This document shows, piece after piece, positions 52,117 to 61,126 of a stretch of 64,000 bases of DNA. The position numbers and the translations under genes were made by a program. Below the pieces are notes generated by a model. The model made no database searches and had not been told where the DNA came from. It worked only from the letters and a program-made list of their open reading frames with translations. The DNA is from Campylobacter showae CSUNSWCD (lineage in GTDB: Bacteria; Campylobacterota; Campylobacteria; Campylobacterales; Campylobacteraceae): positions 1 to 64,000 of the forward strand of contig NZ_AMZQ01000009.1 in NCBI RefSeq assembly GCF_000313615.1. Direction: 5' to 3'. The number at the start of each line of letters is the position of its first letter. Position 1 is the first letter of the stretch.

Positions 52117-53475
52117 ATGAGGTTAAGTTTTAAAGACGACGTAGCAATATTTTATCCTTCCGGCTTTTTGGATGGCGATATCAATAAATACGAAATCAGC
52201 GAATCAAGCATAAAATATCTACTCCAAAAAACTCCGCGCCATATCCTAATATCTCTTAAAAACGTTATTTATTTTAATAAAGTAGGCTTTAATCTAGTCC
52301 TTGAATCTGTATTAAAAACAGCAAAGGATAACAGCGTAGATATTGGTTTTTGCGACTATAACGAGATAAAATTTAAAGCTTTAAAAAGAATGTCTAAGGA
52401 TGTTTTGAATTTATCTTTTTTTGAGACTCTAAATGTTGCGCTACTATTTTGGGGAGCATTTGAATCTGAAAGTAAACAAATCATCGTTTTTAATGCCGAT
52501 ATTGAGCAAAAACGCCAAATCGCACTAATGCTATCAGGACGCGGATATAAACCAGTTATCGCAAAAGACGAAGATGAATTTAATCAATTGCACAAAAAAT
52601 ACGAATACGCCATACATCTAACCGACGTAAAATCAAACAAAAAAGAAATATCTACTACCCTCAAAGAAAACGTCGTCGTTTATGAGATAAACGGCTTTAT
52701 AGACTCTGAATTTGCCAACAAATTCGCATATAAAAGTTTTTTACATTCACTAAAAATCGGCTTTAAATTTTTTGTTTTCGACATGAAAAAATCAAGCCTT
52801 ATAAACATTCACGGCGTATCATTTTTAGCCAAGCTTGCAATGGAATGTGCTGATAGCGGTGCAACTATAGCTATGTGCGGACTAAAAAAACCAAGTATCT
52901 CAAAAGCCCTTCTTCACGACCTAGAAGACTGCGGGATACTACTTTATGATACAATTCAAGATTTTTTTAACGATGATGCAACAATAGAGGGCGGCGGTAG
53001 CGTTGAAGTCGAAAAACCAAAAAATATAACTAAAGACTTGATAGATTTTTTGCCAGATATCTTAAAAGTGGTAATGGATACCCTAGCCTCTTTATCAAAT
53101 TTGCCGGTTTCCCGCGGCGGTACAGAGATAGCAAATTTTGATTGCGACGAAGATAAATTTTGCATGGGCTCGGTAGCTTTTTATGGGAAAATGAACGCCA
53201 AATTTATCCTCTGTATCGAAAGATACGCCGTTCACAAAATATGCAAAATTTTACTACAAGAAGGTAGCGAAGCAAGCATAGCAGAAGCCTATGCTGACGT
53301 GCTTAGCGTTATCTCTGACCGCATAGAAGTATGGTTAAAGAGTCAAAAAATAGAGGCGAATTTTACTTTGCCGCACATTTTTGAAGAGATTAAGAATGAA
53401 GACAAAAAAAATAAAGGCGTCCTAGTGCAGCTCGATATCGACGGCATGGATGCAATATTTTTTCTAAGCAAATAA
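52117..53475 (+). CDS. Chemotaxis-related STAS / CheX-like multidomain protein
   Basis: Start ATG 52117 (MRLSFKDDVAIFYPSGFLDG) fits the domain start; an earlier ATG at 52012 would add 35 residues. The domain order is a STAS-like domain (about 1-105), a short receiver-like segment (about 123-175, IIVFNADIEQKRQIALML), a second STAS domain (about 180-295, YEINGFIDSEFAN), and a CheX-like phosphatase domain (about 310-452). CheX domains dephosphorylate CheY. The C-terminal motif region includes EASIAEAYADVLSVI. Confidence 0.65.
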   Translation: MRLSFKDDVAIFYPSGFLDGDINKYEISESSIKYLLQKTPRHILISLKNVIYFNKVGFNLVLESVLKTAKDNSVDIGFCDYNEIKFKALKRMSKDVLNLSFFETLNVALLFWGAFESESKQIIVFNADIEQKRQIALMLSGRGYKPVIAKDEDEFNQLHKKYEYAIHLTDVKSNKKEISTTLKENVVVYEINGFIDSEFANKFAYKSFLHSLKIGFKFFVFDMKKSSLINIHGVSFLAKLAMECADSGATIAMCGLKKPSISKALLHDLEDCGILLYDTIQDFFNDDATIEGGGSVEVEKPKNITKDLIDFLPDILKVVMDTLASLSNLPVSRGGTEIANFDCDEDKFCMGSVAFYGKMNAKFILCIERYAVHKICKILLQEGSEASIAEAYADVLSVISDRIEVWLKSQKIEANFTLPHIFEEIKNEDKKNKGVLVQLDIDGMDAIFFLSK

Positions 53476-53486
53476 AGGACAAGCAA

Positions 53487-54134
53487 ATGTATGTAGCACC
53501 TAGTATTTTATCGGCTGATTTTGGAAATTTAAAGGCTGAGATCGAGGCCATCTGCGAGGCAGGAGCCGATCTTGTGCATGTAGACGTGATGGACGGGCAT
53601 TTTGTACCAAATTTAACCATCGGCCCCGTAGTCGTAAACGCCGTCGCAAAAGCCGCTACAAAGCCCTTAGACATTCACCTAATGGTACAAAATAACACAT
53701 TTTTTGCAGATCTTTTTTTGCCTTTGAAGCCTAAATTTTTAAGCTTTCACATCGAGGAAGAAAAGCATCCGCTACGCCTAATCGATCACATCCGCAGCCA
53801 CGGCACGGGACCTGCAATCGTACTAAACCCACATACTCCGGTCTGGGCGATCGAGCACATCGTAAACGAGATCGACATGGTGCTACTAATGAGCGTAAAT
53901 CCTGGCTTTGGCGGGCAAAAGTTTATCCCTTCGGTACTCGAAAAAGTACGCAGCTTGCGTGAAATGATCGAACGCAAAAACGCAAAGTGCATGATCGAGG
54001 TAGACGGCGGCGTGACTGGACTAAACGTCGCGCAGCTCGATGAAGCGGGCGTAGATATCGTCGTGGCGGGCAGTTATATATTTTCGTCAAATTCATACGA
54101 GCACTCTATCCGCTCGCTAAAGCTCGAGTTTTGA
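53487..54134 (+). CDS. rpe: Ribulose-phosphate 3-epimerase
   Basis: This 215-aa TIM-barrel enzyme interconverts ribulose 5-phosphate and xylulose 5-phosphate. It shows VAPSILSADFGNL (about 3-15), DVMDGHFVPNLTIGP (about 34-48), DIHLMV (about 65-70), VNPGFGGQKFIP (about 138-149) and VDGGVTGLN (about 172-180). Length is normal. Its stop overlaps the TTG start of the exonuclease gene. Confidence 0.98.
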   Translation: MYVAPSILSADFGNLKAEIEAICEAGADLVHVDVMDGHFVPNLTIGPVVVNAVAKAATKPLDIHLMVQNNTFFADLFLPLKPKFLSFHIEEEKHPLRLIDHIRSHGTGPAIVLNPHTPVWAIEHIVNEIDMVLLMSVNPGFGGQKFIPSVLEKVRSLREMIERKNAKCMIEVDGGVTGLNVAQLDEAGVDIVVAGSYIFSSNSYEHSIRSLKLEF

Positions 54135-55066
54135 ACCAAGATTTTGAAAATTTACTAGCCGTCATCGCCAAGCGAAACGTAGCCTACGCGGACTTTGTCG
54201 CTGCAACTAAGCAAATGGACGAATACTCCGAGCTTTTTGATGTTCGCGACGTACAGATGTGGCGCGCGCTGGGCCTTGACATAACCCGCACTGCAAAAAA
54301 CCAAATCGAGCTAAAAACGCGGCGCAATGAAATAAAAGATCAAATTTTTTGCGTCATAGATATAGAAACTAGCGGCAGTATAAATAGCGGCCAGATCATA
54401 GAAATCGGCGCGCTAAAGCTACAAAACGGCGAAATAATCGGCAAATTTGAAACATTCGTGTACGCGCCATACGTCCCGGAAAATATCAGCGAGCTAACGG
54501 GAATCACCGCAGAACACCTAAAAAACGCGCCTAGCCTAGCCTTCGTCATGGAGCAGTTTAAAGTCTTTTTAGGTCAGAGCGTTTTTGTGGCGCACAACGT
54601 TCGCTTTGACTACGGCTTTATCAGCGCGACGCTGGAGGCGCTAGGATACGGCGAGCTGCTAAACCGCAAGCTCTGCACGATCGATCTAGCCCGCCGCACT
54701 ATCGTTTCGCCCAAATACGGTCTTGGCGCTTTAAAAGAAGTTTTAAATATAAATAACGCCCACCACAGAGCGCTAAACGATGCTATCGCGGCGGCTGAAA
54801 TTTTTAAATATTCCCTGCAAAAACTCCCCGCCGAAGTAAAAACGACCGAGGATCTAATAGAGTTTAGCAAATCAGCTAAAACAATAAAACGACTAAAAAT
54901 CACTACAAACGAAGGTAGCGAGCCGGTCAAATTTGACGGTGCTGTGCAGGCTGATGAATTGGACGACAATAAAAATTTGAGCGCCGCAAATGATGCGCAA
55001 AATTTAAACGTCGGCGGTCAAATACAAAAAGCAGAAGAGCCGAAACTTCCGATATTTGAGAAGTAA
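54131..55066 (+). CDS. DEDDh 3'-5' exonuclease (DnaQ-like)
   Basis: This 311-aa protein starts at TTG 54131, overlapping the rpe stop. An N-terminal helical part of about 70 aa precedes the exonuclease domain. The catalytic set is IDIETSG (about 75-81), HNVRFDYGF (about 156-164) and HHRALNDAIAAAEIF (about 215-229), as in the epsilon proofreading subunit of DNA polymerase III. The C-terminal 70 residues are low-complexity. A proofreading or RNase T-like role is likely. No DNA polymerase gene is adjacent. Confidence 0.85.
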   Translation: MNQDFENLLAVIAKRNVAYADFVAATKQMDEYSELFDVRDVQMWRALGLDITRTAKNQIELKTRRNEIKDQIFCVIDIETSGSINSGQIIEIGALKLQNGEIIGKFETFVYAPYVPENISELTGITAEHLKNAPSLAFVMEQFKVFLGQSVFVAHNVRFDYGFISATLEALGYGELLNRKLCTIDLARRTIVSPKYGLGALKEVLNINNAHHRALNDAIAAAEIFKYSLQKLPAEVKTTEDLIEFSKSAKTIKRLKITTNEGSEPVKFDGAVQADELDDNKNLSAANDAQNLNVGGQIQKAEEPKLPIFEK

Positions 55067-55207
55067 ATTTAGCTCAAATTTGCCGTAAATTCTACTACTC
55101 AAAAATTAAAAAATTAGACTTTTAAATTTGCCGAATTTAACTTTCGCCGTTTATTTAAATTTTAAAATTTGATGAAATAAAAAAGTTTGAGCCGGCGCAA
55201 ATTTGAC

Positions 55208-55753
55208 CTACTCGCCGACTCGTTCGCCGTTTATTCGCACGATCCTGGCGGGTATGCCTACGACCGTGGCGTTATCTGGCACGTCTTTTAGCACAACCGA
55301 GTTCGCGCCTATTTTGGCGTTTTCGCCGATTAGGATATTTCCCAGCACTTTCGCGCCAGCTGCTATCGTGACGCCATTTTTTATGGTCGGATGGCGTTTG
55401 CAGCACTCCTTGCCCGTGCCGCCCAGAGTTACTTGATGATAGATCAGTACATCGTCGCCCACCTCTGCAGTCTCGCCGATAACTACGCCCATGCCGTGAT
55501 CGATAAAAAGCCGTCTGCCAATCTTGGCGCCCGGATGTATCTCGATGCCAGTTAAAAAACGCGACATCTGCGAGACGAAGCGCGCCGTAAATCGCCAGTT
55601 TTTAACGTGCAAAAAATGCGCAAATCTATGAAAAACGACGGCGTGGATGCCCGGAGTGTTAACGAGGATGGCCCCGTAGCAGCACGAGGCTACCGACGGG
55701 TCCTTTTCGCGCACTGTCGCGACTAGTTCGTTTAGTTCGGCTATCAGTCCCAA
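55208..55753 (-). CDS. cysE: Serine O-acetyltransferase
   Basis: This enzyme of about 181 aa makes O-acetylserine, the substrate of CysK encoded directly upstream. The left-handed helix repeats are clear ([20 protein letters not shown], about 70-89), with the catalytic His in [17 protein letters not shown] and [15 protein letters not shown] (about 104-118). It lacks the long N-terminal region of E. coli CysE, as in other short forms. The start is TTG 55753, one base after the cysK stop, so the genes are coupled. Confidence 0.95.
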   Translation of the reverse strand: MGLIAELNELVATVREKDPSVASCCYGAILVNTPGIHAVVFHRFAHFLHVKNWRFTARFVSQMSRFLTGIEIHPGAKIGRRLFIDHGMGVVIGETAEVGDDVLIYHQVTLGGTGKECCKRHPTIKNGVTIAAGAKVLGNILIGENAKIGANSVVLKDVPDNATVVGIPARIVRINGERVGE

Positions 55754-55754
55754 A

Positions 55755-56666
55755 TCACGCCTCGTAAAGCGGAGTGCTGAGATATCTCTCGCCGTTATCG
55801 GGAGCTATGAAAAGCACCTTTTTGCCCTTACCTAGCCTCTTTGCGACCTTTACTGTAGCCGCCAGAGCCGCGCCGCCCGAGATACCTAGCAAGATACCCT
55901 CCTCTTTAGCCAGCTTTCTAGCCGTCTCAAAGGCCTCATCGTTATCCACGCGCTCTATCTCGTCAATATAGGCGGTATCAAGCGTAGCCGGGATAAAGCC
56001 CGCGCCGATACCCTGGATCTTATGTGGACCCGGTTTTTCGCCGGAGATCACGGCGGAGTCGTTTGGCTCGACGGCTACGATTTTAGTTTTATAGCCGTTT
56101 GCTTTTAGCACTCTTGCTGTGCCGCTTAGCGTGCCGCCAGTGCCTACGCCCGCCACAAAAGCGTCAAGCTCTTTAAAATCATCCATGATCTCGTTCGCCG
56201 TAGTTAGCTCGTGAGCCTGCGGGTTAAATTTATTTTCAAACTGGCTTAACATCACGTAGCCCTTTTCGCGCACGAGCTCGCTTGCTTTTTCGATCGCGCC
56301 TTTCATGCCTTTTGCGCCCTCGGTTAGCACGAGCTCCGCTCCGTAAGCCTTTTGCAGCTTGCGTCTTTCGATACTCATGGTTTCAGGCATTACCAGCACT
56401 ACTTTAAAGCCTAAAGCAGCGCCCGCCATAGCTACGCCGATACCGGTGTTACCGCTAGTTGGCTCCACGATGACGTCGCCTTTTTTTAGAGTGCCCTCTT
56501 TTTGCATTCCAAGGATCATACTTGCGGCGATTCTATCTTTTACCGATCCGCCCGGATTAAAAAACTCAAGCTTAGCGTAAATTTCAGCCATGCCCTCTTC
56601 GTGCACGCTGTTTATCTTTACGATCGGGGTTTTACCGATGGTTTGGACGATGTTTTCGTATATCAT
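55755..56666 (-). CDS. cysK: Cysteine synthase A
   Basis: This 303-aa PLP enzyme makes cysteine from O-acetylserine and sulfide. It shows [13 protein letters not shown] (about 35-47) with the PLP Lys, [15 protein letters not shown] (about 68-82), [16 protein letters not shown] (about 173-188), and [12 protein letters not shown] (about 217-228). Length is normal. It heads a two-gene cysteine operon with cysE. Confidence 0.97.
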   Translation of the reverse strand: MIYENIVQTIGKTPIVKINSVHEEGMAEIYAKLEFFNPGGSVKDRIAASMILGMQKEGTLKKGDVIVEPTSGNTGIGVAMAGAALGFKVVLVMPETMSIERRKLQKAYGAELVLTEGAKGMKGAIEKASELVREKGYVMLSQFENKFNPQAHELTTANEIMDDFKELDAFVAGVGTGGTLSGTARVLKANGYKTKIVAVEPNDSAVISGEKPGPHKIQGIGAGFIPATLDTAYIDEIERVDNDEAFETARKLAKEEGILLGISGGAALAATVKVAKRLGKGKKVLFIAPDNGERYLSTPLYEA

Positions 56667-56767
56667 TTAGACTCCTTTTGAAAAAATCGTGTAATAATAA
56701 CTTCTTTTTCCATAAATATAAATAAAATATAAAAAAATAAATTTTCTTTTATATTTCAGCCTAAAAT

Positions 56768-57661
56768 TTAGCTCGCGCTCTCTATGATTTTTAACGTTTT
56801 TAGGCTGTCCTCTATGCTTGCTCCCGCGCTTTGCTCGCCCCTTAGTAGGCGCACGAAGTCCTCTAGCTCGCTTGTTAGCGGATCAGCTCTTTTGACGAAT
56901 ATATTTTGCATTTTGCACGCGCTTGCGTCAAATTCGCTAAATTTAACGAGGCTCTGATTTAGCAAATCAGCCTCGTAAACCGCCCCTTTGCACGCGACCT
57001 CGACCGTTCTTTTGCGTCTATGCGCGAGCCAGCTAGTGGCGATGAGAGCCGTTATCTCGCCCTCAAGCTCAAACGACAAAACCGCGTTATCTTCAAATTT
57101 GGCGTGGATTTTGCGCGAGCTTTTTATATCCGCGCTTTTTATCTCTTTGCCACTTAAAAATCTAATCAGATCTATATCGTGCACCGCTAAGTCGGCCAGT
57201 ATCCCAACATCTGTGATTCGCTGCGGAAATGGCGCGTTTCTAGTTATTTGCACGCTATAAATTTCCTCGTTTGCTAGCTCTTTTTTTAGCGCCGTGATTG
57301 CGGGATTAAAGCGCTCTACGTGCCCGACGGCTACCTTTATATCTCGCCGCTTAGCTTCCTCAAGTAAAATTTGAGCGTCCGCGGCATTTGCGCAAACGGG
57401 CTTTTCGATGAGCAAATTTAGCCCCTTTTGCATGCATTTTAGGGCCGTTTCTTTATGTAGCGAGGTCGGCGTAGCGATGACCGCGGCGTCTAGATTTTCG
57501 CTCTCTAGCATCTCGTCAAGTTCAGTATAAATTTTTTGCGCGAAATTTTCCTTGCAAAACGGTTCGCAAAGCGCGACTATCTGCACGCCCGCGACGTTTT
57601 GCAGCGCGCGGTAATGATTTTTGCCCATGACGCCAAGACCTATGAGCGCAAATTTAAGCAT
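56768..57661 (-). CDS. Gfo/Idh/MocA-family sugar dehydrogenase (WbpB-like)
   Basis: This 297-aa NAD(P)-dependent protein shows the Rossmann start FALIGLGVMGKNHYRAL (about 3-19), the domain-joining EKPVCANAADAQILLEEA (about 90-107) and VGHVERFNPAITALK (about 115-129). Its start overlaps the aminotransferase gene by 8 nt. The pair matches the WbpB/WbpE logic, in which a 3-hydroxyl of a UDP-sugar is oxidised and then aminated for surface glycans. The substrate is inferred. Confidence 0.85.
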   Translation of the reverse strand: MLKFALIGLGVMGKNHYRALQNVAGVQIVALCEPFCKENFAQKIYTELDEMLESENLDAAVIATPTSLHKETALKCMQKGLNLLIEKPVCANAADAQILLEEAKRRDIKVAVGHVERFNPAITALKKELANEEIYSVQITRNAPFPQRITDVGILADLAVHDIDLIRFLSGKEIKSADIKSSRKIHAKFEDNAVLSFELEGEITALIATSWLAHRRKRTVEVACKGAVYEADLLNQSLVKFSEFDASACKMQNIFVKRADPLTSELEDFVRLLRGEQSAGASIEDSLKTLKIIESAS

Positions 57662-58739
57662 TATTTATAACCTCAATGACGTAGTCTTGCTCCTCTTTGG
57701 TTACAAAGGCCGACATCGGTAGCGCCATTATATCCTGCGCTACAGCCTCGCTCACGGCAAAATCCCCCCGCTTATAGCCAAGACCTTTGAACACCTCTTG
57801 CAAATGCAGCGGCACGGGGTAATAAACTCCCGTCGGCACGCCTTTTTGCGCGCAGATTTCTAGCATCTTTGCCCTATCTTTTACGCGGATACAGTACTGC
57901 GCCCACGCCGAGACGTTACCCTCCGCGACGAAAGGCGCTACGACGTCCTTTAGCTCGCTAGTATACCGTGCCGCGATCTCTTGGCGTTTTGCGATTTCGG
58001 CATCAAGGTATTTTAGCTTGACGTTTAAAATGCCCGCCTGGATGGCGTCGAGTCTGCCGTTTATGCCGACGTATTTGTGGATGTAGCGCTCGGACTGGCC
58101 GTGGTTTAGCAGGATGCGCATTTTTTCGTTCAGGGCGTCGTCGTTCGTAAATATCGCGCCGCCGTCGCCGTAGCAGCCAAGCGGCTTAGCTGGGAAAAAC
58201 GAGGTCGTAGCGATGCGCGAGAGATTGCAGGATTTTACGCCGTTTTGACTCGCACCAAAGCTTTGCGCCGCGTCCTCGATGACGGTTAGGTCGTGCTTTT
58301 GCGCGATGGCGTTTATCGCCGCCATATCGGCTGCCTGCCCAAAAAGCGACACCGGCACGATAGCCTTGGTCCTTAGAGTGATCTTTGCTTCGATCAAATT
58401 TGGATCAATATTATACGTCCTCTCGTCGATATCGACGAACACGGGCTTTGCGCCCAAAAATGCTATCATCTCGGCCGTCGCGATAAAGGTAAAAGGCGTC
58501 GTGATGACCTCGTCGCCGGGCTTTATATCAAGCGCCATGAAAGCAAGTAGCAGCGCGTCCGTGCCGCTACTGCAAGCTATAGCGTGCTTTGCGCCGCTAA
58601 ATTTAGCCAGATTTTGCTCCAGCTCGCCGACCTTGCCGCCGATATAGACCGAGCTATCTAGCACCTCTTTGATCTGCTCGTCGATTTCGTTTTTGTATTT
58701 TTGATACTGAGCTTGTAAATTTATAAAATTTATCTTCAT
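57654..58739 (-). CDS. DegT/DnrJ/EryC1 sugar aminotransferase (WbpE-like)
   Basis: This 361-aa PLP enzyme shows ACSSGTDALLLAFMAL (about 54-69), GDEVITTPFTFIATAEMI (about 74-91), EDAAQSFGA (about 156-164) and TTSFFPAKPLGCYGDGGA (about 178-195), with the PLP Lys. It aminates a 3-keto nucleotide sugar and works with the WbpB-like dehydrogenase encoded directly downstream. Such sugars enter glycans or glycoproteins. It ends in a typical PLP-fold C-terminal domain. Confidence 0.9.
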   Translation of the reverse strand: MKINFINLQAQYQKYKNEIDEQIKEVLDSSVYIGGKVGELEQNLAKFSGAKHAIACSSGTDALLLAFMALDIKPGDEVITTPFTFIATAEMIAFLGAKPVFVDIDERTYNIDPNLIEAKITLRTKAIVPVSLFGQAADMAAINAIAQKHDLTVIEDAAQSFGASQNGVKSCNLSRIATTSFFPAKPLGCYGDGGAIFTNDDALNEKMRILLNHGQSERYIHKYVGINGRLDAIQAGILNVKLKYLDAEIAKRQEIAARYTSELKDVVAPFVAEGNVSAWAQYCIRVKDRAKMLEICAQKGVPTGVYYPVPLHLQEVFKGLGYKRGDFAVSEAVAQDIMALPMSAFVTKEEQDYVIEVINNA

Positions 58740-58747
58740 CTTTGCTC

Positions 58748-59416
58748 CTATTTTATGGATTTTAGTATCTCTTCGCCTGCTTCGTCAAGCCTCTTGCCGT
58801 TAAAGTGCACTTTGCAAAACTCCACTATCTTGCCGTGAAATTTGGCGTAAATTTCATTCATCTCTAGCTCGCGCCCGTATGCTTTACAAATCTGCTCGCT
58901 ATCTACGGCTTCTAGCCACTCCTGCGCCTCGTCGTAGCTTTCAAACTCATACCCCAAAAAGCCCAAAATCCGCAAAGCATAGCTATCTACGACCATCACG
59001 TCGCGTCCGCACGCATAGCAAAGCGCCGCGTCGCAGGTCTCCGCGCCGATGCCTTTGACGCCAAGCAGCCACTCGCGACTCACGTTTTCTTTGAAATTTT
59101 CAAAATCGCCGAATTTTTTAAAAATCGCGTCGCAAAGCGTTTTTAGGCGTTTTGCCTTGGTGTTGTAAAAGCCGCTAGGTTTTATTAGCAAGGCTAGCTC
59201 GGCCGTGTGCGTTTTTACGATGCCCTCCAAGCTCATCAAATTTGCGTTTTTTAGATTATTTAGCGCTTTGTCTGCGTTTTTCCAGTTGGTATTTTGTATC
59301 AAAACGGCGCCGACCACGACCTCGAAGGTGCCGGCGTTTGGCCACCAAAGAGGGCCATCTGCATCAGCCTTTACGCCCGCGTTTTTTAGCGCCAAAAAAA
59401 GCTGCGTGCTATCCAT
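58748..59416 (-). CDS. MagIII-type 3-methyladenine DNA glycosylase
   Basis: Start ATG 59416 (MDSTQLFLALKNAG) has AAGGAAA upstream; a longer frame adds 38 unlikely residues. This 222-aa protein of the endonuclease III superfamily shows the helix-hairpin-helix LLGVKGIGAETCDAALCYAC (about 126-145) and the catalytic Asp in VMVVDSYALRILGFLG (about 150-165). The iron-sulfur Cys cluster of EndoIII is missing, as in H. pylori MagIII, which removes 3-methyladenine. It lies 8 bases upstream of the aminotransferase gene. Confidence 0.85.
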   Translation of the reverse strand: MDSTQLFLALKNAGVKADADGPLWWPNAGTFEVVVGAVLIQNTNWKNADKALNNLKNANLMSLEGIVKTHTAELALLIKPSGFYNTKAKRLKTLCDAIFKKFGDFENFKENVSREWLLGVKGIGAETCDAALCYACGRDVMVVDSYALRILGFLGYEFESYDEAQEWLEAVDSEQICKAYGRELEMNEIYAKFHGKIVEFCKVHFNGKRLDEAGEEILKSIK

Positions 59417-59549
59417 AGTTTTCCTTTTTTCTTTGTTTATTAGTAAATTTGACGCTCGACTCTTGCTCAAATTTATCGTCCAAAACGCTGCCGCGCTTAA
59501 ATTTGAGTAAAAGCCGACGTTAGTTTGCACGGCTCAAATTTGCTATCGT

Positions 59550-60368
59550 TTATATAAATTTCACCGCTCGCTGCACCAAAGGCTCGCTAACTCCGTCTAT
59601 CACGCGGATCTTAAAGGCATCCGCACAGCGCCCGCCGTCAAATTCAAACACGACCATTTGAAAGATTCGCCTGCATTTTTCATTTACCTTAAACGAGTGC
59701 TTAAGCCCCGTTAAAAAGCTCTTCACGGGCGCCTCCGCGTCCATACCGATGACGCCGTCAAACGCCCCGCTAAGCCCTACGTCGCTCACGTAGGCCGTGC
59801 CGTTTAGAATTTGAAGATCATCGGTGCCCACGTGCGTGTGAGTGCCGGCTATGGCTCCCACTCGCCCGCAAAATAGCCTAAAAAATGCGTTTTTCTCGCT
59901 CGTGGCCTCGGCGTGAAAGTCTATGAGGATGTTTTCGCTCTCGCACCCCTTTAGTGCGCGCTCGGCCTCCAAAAAGGCGTTGTTCGTATGCGGCAAGCCG
60001 TAGTGCCCCATCAAATTTACCACGCTTAGACTCTTGCCGTCTTTGCTCAAATTTATCGCTCCGCGCCCTGCAGTTCCCGCGAAGTGATTGTAAGGGCGAA
60101 TGATAGGCAGAGCGTCCATCAGCGCGACTACGTCTTTTTTATCAAAGCTGTGATTGCCGCCCGTGATCGCGTCGATGCCGCAACCCAGCAGCTCGTGCGC
60201 GTTGGTTGCGGTTAGGCCAAAGCCTCCGCTTGCATTTTCGGCATTTGCGACGATAAAGTCAAGCTCAAACTCACGCTTAAATTTGGGCAAATTTTGTATA
60301 ACAGCGCTTCGTCCAGCGCGTCCGACGATATCGCCGACAAAGCCCACTCTAGTTAAATTTGCCATCAA
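59550..60368 (-). CDS. YmdB-type metallophosphoesterase
   Basis: This 272-aa protein of the TIGR00282/YmdB family shows VGFVGDIVGRAGR (about 8-20), ANAENASGGFGL (about 41-52), ITGGNHSFDKKD (about 68-79), DFHAEATSEKNAF (about 149-161) and AGTHTHVGTDD (about 173-183), the dimetal site. B. subtilis YmdB acts on cyclic nucleotides and RNA-linked regulation. It overlaps the DUF815 gene by 4 nt in an operon with mfd. Confidence 0.92.
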   Translation of the reverse strand: MMANLTRVGFVGDIVGRAGRSAVIQNLPKFKREFELDFIVANAENASGGFGLTATNAHELLGCGIDAITGGNHSFDKKDVVALMDALPIIRPYNHFAGTAGRGAINLSKDGKSLSVVNLMGHYGLPHTNNAFLEAERALKGCESENILIDFHAEATSEKNAFFRLFCGRVGAIAGTHTHVGTDDLQILNGTAYVSDVGLSGAFDGVIGMDAEAPVKSFLTGLKHSFKVNEKCRRIFQMVVFEFDGGRCADAFKIRVIDGVSEPLVQRAVKFI

Positions 60369-61126
60369 ATTTTATCTTTATAGCTTAGATAAAACTGCCT
60401 CGCAGTGCGTCCCGAGCGGCTAGCGCGAAGCTGTGCGTATTGCTTAGCTAGCTCGTGAAGCATGGCTCTATCGCCCACGAAATCTTTAAAATAAAAATCC
60501 ACGATCTTTAGATAGTCCGTAAAGCTGCCCTGATAAAAGCTGAGCCAAAGCCCAAATCTATCACTAAGCGCGATCTTTTCTTCGACCGCGTCGCTATAGT
60601 GCAGCTCCGTCTCGCCGACTTTCGCACCCTCGTTGTCGCTTTTTAGTTCGCTGATTAGGTGGCGGCGGTTTGATGTGGCGTAAACTAGCACATTTTTAGG
60701 CGCTTTTTCGATCGAGCCTTCAAGCACGGGTTTTAAAAATTTATAGCTCATGTCTCCAGCTTCAAAGCTAAGATCATCGCAAAAAATGATAAATTTAAAG
60801 CTGCTATCTCTGATCTCGTAAATGATCTCTGGTATCATCTCAAGCTCGTCGTTTTTTAGCTCGATTAGACGCAAGCCCTCCGGGTAAAATTTAGTAAAAA
60901 CGGCCTTAACCAGACTGCTTTTACCGCAGCCTCGCGCACCCCAAAGTATCGCGTGATTTGCGCCCTTGCCCTCTAAAAAATTTCGCGTATTTTCTACGAG
61001 CTCTTCTTTTTGCTTTTCGATCCCCACAAGCCCGTCAAGCTGCGTAAAATCAACGTCTATCACGCCTTTTAATGCGCCAAATTTACGCCTATAAATCGCT
61101 GCGGCAGTTGTATTCCAGTCTATCAT
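60365..61126 (-). CDS. DUF815-family AAA+ ATPase
   Basis: This 253-aa protein shows GVIDVDFTQLDGLVGIEKQK near the N-terminus, Walker A LWGARGCGKSSLVKA (about 60-74), Walker B-like FIIFCDDLSFE (about 111-121) and YATSNRRHLISE (about 149-160). The family function is unknown. It is coupled to mfd upstream and ymdB downstream by 4-nt overlaps at both ends, so it probably belongs to the same repair-linked operon. Confidence 0.9.
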   Translation of the reverse strand: MIDWNTTAAAIYRRKFGALKGVIDVDFTQLDGLVGIEKQKEELVENTRNFLEGKGANHAILWGARGCGKSSLVKAVFTKFYPEGLRLIELKNDELEMIPEIIYEIRDSSFKFIIFCDDLSFEAGDMSYKFLKPVLEGSIEKAPKNVLVYATSNRRHLISELKSDNEGAKVGETELHYSDAVEEKIALSDRFGLWLSFYQGSFTDYLKIVDFYFKDFVGDRAMLHELAKQYAQLRASRSGRTARQFYLSYKDKI

